Shown here: positions 6,863 through 11,591 of the stretch, one piece after another | How positions within the stretch are numbered: the first letter of the stretch is position 1 | How the letters are laid out: every line of letters begins with the position of its first letter | From: a bacterium | Lineage (GTDB): Bacteria; Krumholzibacteriota; Krumholzibacteria; LZORAL124-64-63 | DNA: 11,591 nucleotides | NCBI GenBank assembly: GCA_003646045.1 | Contig: QNDV01000041.1 | Span: 1 to 11,591 of the forward strand | Direction of reading: 5' to 3' | Notes under the pieces: model-generated | Database searches by the model: none | Seen by the model: only the letters and a program-made list of their open reading frames with translations | Told to the model about the DNA's origin: nothing | Program-made: the position numbers and the translations under genes

Positions 6863-7735
6863 TCAGCCCAGCAACCGCAGCGGCAACCTCATCATGACCT
6901 GGATATGCTCGCCCGTCTCGTAGTCGAAAGTCGACCCGTGGATGCTGTGGGGAATGGAGTAGATGACGAGAATGGTAATGGTCGCCATCACCACCAGCAC
7001 CCGGGTGGCCCGGGAACCGGTGCTTGCCGTGGAGGTCTTCCATACGGCTATGGCCCAGACCAGGGCACCGACGGCCAGCTTGTTGTCCGTCCAGTCCCCG
7101 CCCAGGGGCCAGCCCGTCCAGTAGGCGTCGAAGGCATATTTCTGGACCACCGGCCCCAGGATCAGCCCCCCCAGGAACAGGAAGACAAAGGTGATCCGCG
7201 AGAGGGCTTTCAGGGGTGACCCGTTACCGGTCAGGGCCTCCAGCCCGGCACCGGTCGAAAACAGCATGCCCAAAATCATGAAGGTGACATGGAAGACAAG
7301 AACCAGGCCCGGCACATCACCCTTGAAGCGGGCTACCGCCGCCTCGGTCGCGGGAATCCGCACGGTTCCATCGTCATGCTGCAACTCCACGTGGTACTCC
7401 AGCTTGCCGGCCATGGGCTGACGTGGCAGCTCGGCCTTGAGCAGCCCCCGGTCGTAGACCATGGCCAATCGCTGCCATGGTTCGCCGGTCGGATAACGTC
7501 GCCAGACTACGGTGCCGGTCACACCGGGATCGGCATCGTCGGGACCGGCCACGGGAATCGTAACCGGCAGCTCACCGGTGATGCTGTGGGTTCGCAACAA
7601 CTCGACCTTGTGTTCTCCCGCCCCGAATTCCACCCGCGTCCGCACGGGATAGGTCGGTCCCGACATCTTCTGCCACACAAGGAAGCCGACAGTCAGGACG
7701 AAGGTGAGCAACCAGATGGTGACGGTACGTTTCAT
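6863..7735 (-). CDS. Five-helix membrane protein of unknown function
   Basis: This 290-residue protein cannot be named from sequence. It begins with a membrane helix (about 5-22) and continues with a predicted extracytoplasmic beta-rich stretch (about 25-135) containing PVTIPVAGPDDADPGVTGTV and GKLEYHVELQHDDGTVRIP-like strands. Four further hydrophobic segments lie at roughly 142-165, 180-203, 221-236 and 248-262. Between the third and fourth is a striking polar-aromatic stretch, QKYAFDAYWTGWPLGGDWTDN, then DNK. The last helix leads into YSIPHSIHGS, with two histidines near the membrane edge that could bind a metal or heme, though this is only a guess. The start ATG 7735 has agagg about five bases upstream. 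It begins 22 nt after the stop of the insert-bearing peptide transporter, strongly suggesting one operon and perhaps an accessory role. No paralogue is present in the window. Confidence 0.85.
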   Translation of the reverse strand: MKRTVTIWLLTFVLTVGFLVWQKMSGPTYPVRTRVEFGAGEHKVELLRTHSITGELPVTIPVAGPDDADPGVTGTVVWRRYPTGEPWQRLAMVYDRGLLKAELPRQPMAGKLEYHVELQHDDGTVRIPATEAAVARFKGDVPGLVLVFHVTFMILGMLFSTGAGLEALTGNGSPLKALSRITFVFLFLGGLILGPVVQKYAFDAYWTGWPLGGDWTDNKLAVGALVWAIAVWKTSTASTGSRATRVLVVMATITILVIYSIPHSIHGSTFDYETGEHIQVMMRLPLRLLG

Positions 7736-7757
7736 CGAATACCTCTCGGCGGAGCCG

Positions 7758-9689
7758 TCAGGCCCCGTATTTCTTGATGGCCGTGTTCAGTCGCGGCAAC
7801 ATGGCGAAGATGAATCCGGCCACCAGCAGAATGGCCAGGGCCAGCAGCACGAACATCTGCGTACTGGGCTCCAGACCGCTGAGGAAGCCGGACAGTTTGT
7901 TACCCACGGCCGTGGCCAGGAACCAGCCACCCATCATGAGGCCCACCAAGCGCTTGGGCGACAGCTTGGTCACCAGGGACAACCCCATGGGCGACAGGCA
8001 CAACTCGCCGAACGTAATCACCAGGTAATAGACGACCATCCAGATCATGGCTGTCTTGGCCGCACCGTCCTGCCCCATGAAAGCGCCCAGGGCCATGATC
8101 AGCAGGGCGACGGTGGTGATGATCATGCCCAGGAAGATCTTGCGTGCCGTGGAGACCGGCTTGCCGCGGGCGGCCATCCAGCCGAAGAAGAAGACCACCA
8201 CAGGGGTCATGACCACCACGAACACCGGGTTCACCAGACCGGTCAGCATCTCCGCGTTCACCAGGCGCACGTAGCTGCCCGGAACAAGGGTCTCCACTGC
8301 GGGATCGCGGTTGTCGTAGACCGCCGTGCGGGTACCCTCGGATACCAGCAACACGGGTATATCCACACCGTCGAACGAGCGGGTCACCAGCACTTCGTCC
8401 AGGCGCGTCGCACCATCTCTGACCTTCACGGTGGTGGTGGCCACACCATGGGCGTCGGTCTCGGTGGCTACGTTCACATCATCCGCGGCATATATTTCGC
8501 AGACCAGGAACACCTCGTCATCGGGCACCACATAATCGGCGGTGGGATGCACGGTCAGTTCCGGACGGGTCTCGAGTTCGCGCCGCACCTCGTCGCTGAG
8601 GATACGCGCGCCGAACATGGCCTCGCCCTCTTCGCTGACTGTAATCAGTATCCGCTCGTCGGGACGCTGCACGTCCGGACCGGCGTTGAGGTAGTAGCTG
8701 GGCATGGCCTTCTGGGCGTAGAACTCTGTAGCCGCAGGGATCCACTCGGCCCGGCGGTCGGTATTGTGCTCGGCGAAGACCGTCATCAGGCCACCGCTCA
8801 GGTGCAGGATCATGAAGAAGGCGCCGCCCGCCACGTAGACGGGAATAAGTGCGGCCAGGCCCGGCCGTTCCTCGTCGTTGGCACGCTTGATAATCAGCCA
8901 GAAGTACACCATCACCGGGATCATGCCCACGATGAATGCGAAGGTCACCGGCCCGATGGTGTTTGCCACGAACGGAATGGCGTTGCCCACGAAGTACCCG
9001 ACCAGGCCGAAAAGACCCGCTGGCACCAGGATGGTCAGGATGACCTGCTTGAAGGAGATGTCTTCGTCGCTGCGCTCGCTCTGAACGTCGGCCTTGGCCA
9101 GGCGCTTCCAGTTCAACACCAGGATCAGGGTACCCACCAGCAGGCCCACCCCCGCCGCAGCAAAGGCCATGTTGAAGGACCACAGGTTGCGCAATGGCGC
9201 CGACAGCAGGGCGCTCATGGTGGCACCGATATTTATACCCATGTAGAAGATGTTGAAACCCGCGTCCCGGCGCGGATCGTCCGCCTCGTAGAGATTACCC
9301 ACCATGGCCGAGATGTTGGGTTTGAAGAAACCGTTACCCAGGCAGAGCAGGGTCAATCCCGCGTAGAACGTCGGCAGACTGCGGATGCCCAGACTGAAGT
9401 AGCCCGCCGCCATGAGCAGGCCGCCGATGAAGACCGCACGCCGGAAGCCCAGGAACCTGTCGGCTATCATGCCGCCCAGGAACGGCGTGAAATACACGAA
9501 GGCCATGTAGGTGCCGTAGATCTCGGCCGCCTGCCGCGTAGTGAAACCCAGCCCGCCACGTTCGGTGTCAGTGATGTAGAGCAGCAGGATGCCCAGCATC
9601 AGGTAGAAGCCCAGTCGCTCCCACATCTCAGTGAAAAACAGGGCCTTCAGGCCGGCGGGGTGCCCTTTCTTGGCCGGGGCAGTGGTCAT
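7758..9689 (-). CDS. POT/PTR2 peptide transporter with large predicted periplasmic insert
   Basis: This 643-residue inner-membrane protein belongs to the proton-dependent oligopeptide transporter family (major facilitator fold), which imports di- and tripeptides. Helix 1 has the proton-coupling motif E21-M-W-E24-R25-L-G-F-Y. The family signature follows as GNGFFKPNISAMVGNLY (118-134) and NIFYMGINIGA (146-156), and helix 10 has FGELCLSPMGLSLVTKLSP (560-578). Bacterial members are usually 450-520 residues. The extra length is one insertion: between FAEHN (305-309) and NPVF (487-490) there are 177 residues, against about 19 in the neighbouring POT. By standard topology this helix 7-8 loop faces the periplasm, and its strand-rich sequence (for example ERILITVSEEGEAMFGARIL, 345-364) suggests a folded domain. 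Helix 7 reads ILHLSGGLMTVFA in place of the usual FEQAGSSLTLFA-type motif. ATG 9689 is preferred over an earlier in-frame ATG because GGAGG (9700-9696) lies six bases upstream. Confidence 0.94.
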   Translation of the reverse strand: MTTAPAKKGHPAGLKALFFTEMWERLGFYLMLGILLLYITDTERGGLGFTTRQAAEIYGTYMAFVYFTPFLGGMIADRFLGFRRAVFIGGLLMAAGYFSLGIRSLPTFYAGLTLLCLGNGFFKPNISAMVGNLYEADDPRRDAGFNIFYMGINIGATMSALLSAPLRNLWSFNMAFAAAGVGLLVGTLILVLNWKRLAKADVQSERSDEDISFKQVILTILVPAGLFGLVGYFVGNAIPFVANTIGPVTFAFIVGMIPVMVYFWLIIKRANDEERPGLAALIPVYVAGGAFFMILHLSGGLMTVFAEHNTDRRAEWIPAATEFYAQKAMPSYYLNAGPDVQRPDERILITVSEEGEAMFGARILSDEVRRELETRPELTVHPTADYVVPDDEVFLVCEIYAADDVNVATETDAHGVATTTVKVRDGATRLDEVLVTRSFDGVDIPVLLVSEGTRTAVYDNRDPAVETLVPGSYVRLVNAEMLTGLVNPVFVVVMTPVVVFFFGWMAARGKPVSTARKIFLGMIITTVALLIMALGAFMGQDGAAKTAMIWMVVYYLVITFGELCLSPMGLSLVTKLSPKRLVGLMMGGWFLATAVGNKLSGFLSGLEPSTQMFVLLALAILLVAGFIFAMLPRLNTAIKKYGA

Positions 9690-9714
9690 GGATAGCCTCC
9701 GCGCTGGGTACACA

Positions 9715-9742
9715 GTGTTCCTACAGAAGGAACGGGGAACAC
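9715..9742 (-). promoter_or_regulatory. Stem-loop just upstream of the second POT gene's ribosome site
   Basis: GTGTTCC (9715-9721) and GGAACAC (9736-9742) are perfect reverse complements with a 14-nt loop. A competing shorter pairing uses GTTCC (9717-9721) with GGAAC (9729-9733), because GGAAC occurs twice. It ends about 15 nt before the GGAGG of the downstream gene, so it could influence translation or processing. The pairing is seen directly; the function is inferred. Confidence 0.35.
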
Positions 9743-9763
9743 AGGGGCTCCCCGAACCAAGGG

Positions 9764-9769
9764 ATAATA
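9764..9769 (-). promoter_or_regulatory. Possible -10 element for the insert-bearing POT gene
   Basis: TATTAT (five of six consensus) lies in the 139-nt gap between the two POT genes, about 75 nt before the start codon. No clear -35 is present at 16-18 bases. It may give the downstream genes a promoter of their own, but support is weak. Confidence 0.25.
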
Positions 9770-9780
9770 GTGGAAGACGG

Positions 9781-9812
9781 GGCGGCAAACCACCGGTTTC
9801 TCGAATTCCGCC
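9781..9812 (-). terminator. Nested weak hairpin after the first POT gene
   Basis: An outer stem GGCGG (9781-9785) with CCGCC (9808-9812) encloses an inner stem AAACC/GGTTT (9787-9799). It lies 17 bases after the stop of the upstream gene and has no T-run. It could be a partial terminator that adjusts read-through between the two transporter genes. Confidence 0.3.
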
Positions 9813-9828
9813 TCCACCAAGTACGCGT

Positions 9829-11304
9829 CTACTCCACGCCGTGCATCATCCTGTTCAGCGGCTTGGACAGCAGGGCCAGCAACACGCCGATCCCCACGGT
9901 GACAAAGCCCATCTTGCCGAATACGGACACGTAGCTGGCCAGGCTCTCGGCCGGCGGAATATTGGCTATGGCCTCAGCACTCTCGCCCCCGGCTCCGGTC
10001 AACTGGGCCAGCACGGCCGCGAGGTACATGGAGAACGCGAAGCTCAGGAACCACGCCCCCATGGCGGAGCCCGTCATGTGCTTGGGCGCCAGTTTGGTAA
10101 CCATGGACAGCCCGATGGGCGAAAGGAACAGCTCGCCCGTGGTATGCAAAAGATACATCAATCCCAGGATGAACAGCGGCACCTGCGCCGCCTCGCCCGC
10201 CAGGGCACTACCCACCAGCAGCATCAGGTAACCCAGGCCGAGCTGGATGATACCCAGGCCGAATTTCAGGGGGATGTTGGGATTCTTCCCGATCTTGGAC
10301 AACCGCACCCACATCACCGAGAAGATACTGCCGAAGATGATGATGAACGCCGGATTGAAGAACTGGGTCTGGCTGGCCGGCATCTCGTACAGGTCGAATA
10401 CGTTGCGATCCACGTTGCGGTCGGCAAACAGGGTCAGTGAACTGCCCGCCTGTTCGAAGCAGGCCCAGAACACCACATTGAATACCATGAGGATCATGAG
10501 CACGATGATGCGATCGCGCTGGGGCCGCTCACCCTTGAATCCCTCACGCAGCAGGTTGAAACTGACGAAGCCCAACAGACCCATGAGGATCCAGAACAGC
10601 AGGTCCTGCCCCAGGATACTGATCTGCTGACCGTAGTTGATCAGGGCGTAGAGCACCGGAATTCCAGCCAGCGAGGCTCCGTAGACCACCTTGCTCCATT
10701 TGCGGTAGGCTTCCCAGTCCTGAGGCTCGCCCTGGCCCTCGAGTTTGTGCTGTCCCTTGATGAAGATCCACACACCCAACAGCATGCCGATACCGGCCAG
10801 GCCGAATCCCCAACGGAAACCGAAGGTCTCGCCGATGGGCGCCACCGCCACAGTGGCCAGCAGCGCACCGACATTGATACCCATGTAGAAAATCGTAAAA
10901 CCGGAATCCCGCAGCGGATCGCCGTCCTTGTAGAGCTTGCCGACGATGGTGGAGATATTGGCCTTGAAGTAGCCGTTGCCCACGATGATGGCGCTCATGC
11001 CCAGGAACAACCAGAACTCGGTACCGCCGAGAATCATGAATTCGCCGATGGCCATGACGATGCCGCCGAAGATCACGGCCCGCCGGTAGCCAAGCACGCT
11101 GTCGGCCAGCTTGCCGCCCCAGACAGGCGCCGCATAGACCAGGGCGGTGTAGGCGCCATAGATACCGATGGCTTCCGAATCCCCCTGCAGCAGCGCCTTG
11201 GTCAGATACAGGATCAGCAGTCCACGCATACCGTAGTAGCACAGACGCTCGAACATCTCGGCGCCAAAGCAGACGTAGAGTCCCTTGGGGTGTCCATTGC
11301 TCAT
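9829..11304 (-). CDS. POT/PTR2 proton-coupled oligopeptide transporter, canonical form
   Basis: This 491-residue inner-membrane importer of di- and tripeptides is of the normal length for bacterial POT proteins (12 core helices plus two linker helices). Helix 1 carries the full proton-coupling motif E16-M-F-E19-R20-L-C-Y-Y. The family signatures are GNGYFKANISTIVGKLYKDG (109-128) and TIFYMGINVGALLA (137-150). Helix 7 has the expected FEQAGSSLTLFADRN (283-297), and helix 10 has TTGELFLSPIGLSMVTKLAP (388-407), whose glutamate takes part in peptide binding and proton coupling in studied relatives. The helix 7-8 loop is short, unlike its neighbour. ATG 11304 has an aggag five bases upstream, and a strong sigma70-like promoter is found at 11373-11401. 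It is the first gene of the minus-strand transporter block, with 139 nt separating it from the second POT gene. The two look like diverged paralogues rather than a recent duplication. Confidence 0.96.
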   Translation of the reverse strand: MSNGHPKGLYVCFGAEMFERLCYYGMRGLLILYLTKALLQGDSEAIGIYGAYTALVYAAPVWGGKLADSVLGYRRAVIFGGIVMAIGEFMILGGTEFWLFLGMSAIIVGNGYFKANISTIVGKLYKDGDPLRDSGFTIFYMGINVGALLATVAVAPIGETFGFRWGFGLAGIGMLLGVWIFIKGQHKLEGQGEPQDWEAYRKWSKVVYGASLAGIPVLYALINYGQQISILGQDLLFWILMGLLGFVSFNLLREGFKGERPQRDRIIVLMILMVFNVVFWACFEQAGSSLTLFADRNVDRNVFDLYEMPASQTQFFNPAFIIIFGSIFSVMWVRLSKIGKNPNIPLKFGLGIIQLGLGYLMLLVGSALAGEAAQVPLFILGLMYLLHTTGELFLSPIGLSMVTKLAPKHMTGSAMGAWFLSFAFSMYLAAVLAQLTGAGGESAEAIANIPPAESLASYVSVFGKMGFVTVGIGVLLALLSKPLNRMMHGVE

Positions 11305-11329
11305 GAGGTCTCCTCACGGGGGGAATCGC

Positions 11330-11346
11330 ACCGCGACCAGCGCGGT
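11330..11346 (-). promoter_or_regulatory. Small stem-loop in the 5' leader of the first POT gene
   Basis: ACCGCG (11330-11335) and CGCGGT (11341-11346) pair perfectly around a 5-nt loop, within the leader between the predicted transcription start (about 11366) and the ATG at 11304. It does not cover the ribosome site. It could be an operator or a stability element, or it could be chance. Confidence 0.3.
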
Positions 11347-11372
11347 CACCAACAAGCGGTCAAGTGGCCGTG

Positions 11373-11401
11373 ATTCTAGGATTTACCGCGCGGCACGTCA
11401 A
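11373..11401 (-). promoter_or_regulatory. Strong sigma70-like promoter of the POT block
   Basis: Read leftward, TTGACG (11401-11396) and TAGAAT (11378-11373) each match five of six consensus bases with an ideal 17-bp spacer, giving a start near 11366 and a leader of about 62 nt. Just upstream of the -35 is a 5-bp inverted repeat, GGATC (11405-11409) with GATCC (11416-11420), which might bind a regulator. This is the best promoter in the window. Confidence 0.62.
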
Positions 11402-11420
11402 CGGGGATCACGGTGGATCC

Positions 11421-11591
11421 TGAAAGACGCGAACCGCTGCGGACCGATGGAGGGATGGTTGATTCGTAGCGCTGGCCTGGTTTGCAGATGACTGCGTCGC
11501 AGCGCGGGCGGGAGGCTTCGGCTGGGCTTGGATCGCGTTCGCCGTGATCGGTATGGACAGTCATGCGGCTGGTGGCAGCGTTTTCGTAGAC
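11421..11591. other. Right-end region with no recognisable gene
   Basis: Beyond the POT promoter I find no reading frame with a plausible start, ribosome site and protein-like composition. The one short minus-strand frame (11564-11376) runs through the promoter and gives a low-complexity, arginine/serine-rich translation. It may be intergenic space before a gene outside the window. Confidence 0.5.

Noticed and set aside
6848..6866. CTGAC/GTCAG stem at the end of the five-helix membrane protein gene
   Set aside because: It is a 5-bp stem with a 9-nt loop that overlaps the stop and has no T-tract; it is likely chance.
7704..9695. 663-codon plus-strand open frame opposite the insert-bearing POT gene
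   Set aside because: It is His/Gln/Gly-rich low-complexity sequence, the usual antisense image of a hydrophobic transporter gene.
11376..11564. 62-codon minus-strand frame at the right end
   Set aside because: It overlaps the best promoter in the window and has unremarkable low-complexity composition.

Overview
The window is GC-rich, gene-dense bacterial DNA. The main taxonomic hint is the architecture of one gene: a Hanks-type Ser/Thr kinase fused through a single membrane helix to a TolB/FlgO-like domain and a long TPR array. This layout is common in Gemmatimonadota, Acidobacteriota, Krumholzibacteriota, Eisenbacteria and related lineages. Ordinary sigma70-like promoters and Shine-Dalgarno sites are readable. 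Phylum-level placement is inference. I see no rRNA, tRNA, CRISPR array, insertion sequence or phage gene.

Left part (1-3576): a leader of about 280 nt with a GC-rich stem-loop precedes a TTG-started gene for a 594-residue membrane-anchored or exported protein (283-2067). It is clearly homologous to M2 peptidases (the angiotensin-converting enzyme family) along its whole length, but the zinc-binding HExxH motif reads H-G-Q-I-G-L and the other catalytic and substrate-binding residues are also replaced. It looks like an intact bacterial M2 pseudoenzyme and is the most unusual item here. Tail to tail with it is a small DsrE-like protein (2460-2089, minus). Divergent from that is a TehA/SLAC1-type (TDT family) transporter (2569-3537, plus). 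The divergent intergenic region holds a perfect 7-1-7 palindrome and a candidate promoter. A perfect 14-bp inverted repeat (3547-3576) separates the transporter from the convergent minus-strand block.

Right part (3596-11304, all minus strand, so read right to left): a canonical POT/PTR2 proton-coupled peptide transporter (11304-9829); a second, divergent POT transporter with a large extra loop predicted to be periplasmic (9689-7758); a five-helix membrane protein of unknown function 22 nt behind it (7735-6863); the receptor-like kinase with its own promoter (6605-4020), whose glycine-rich loop is recovered only if translation starts upstream of the first ATG, most likely at CTG 6605; and a 126-residue beta-rich, possibly cupredoxin-like protein 43 nt behind the kinase (3976-3596).

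How the genes may fit together: two peptide importers, an ACE-family protein without catalytic residues and a membrane kinase with predicted extracytoplasmic TPRs suggest peptide uptake or sensing. Only the POT2/POT1/membrane-protein run and the kinase/small-protein pair have spacing that supports co-transcription. A functional link between the left and right halves is speculation.
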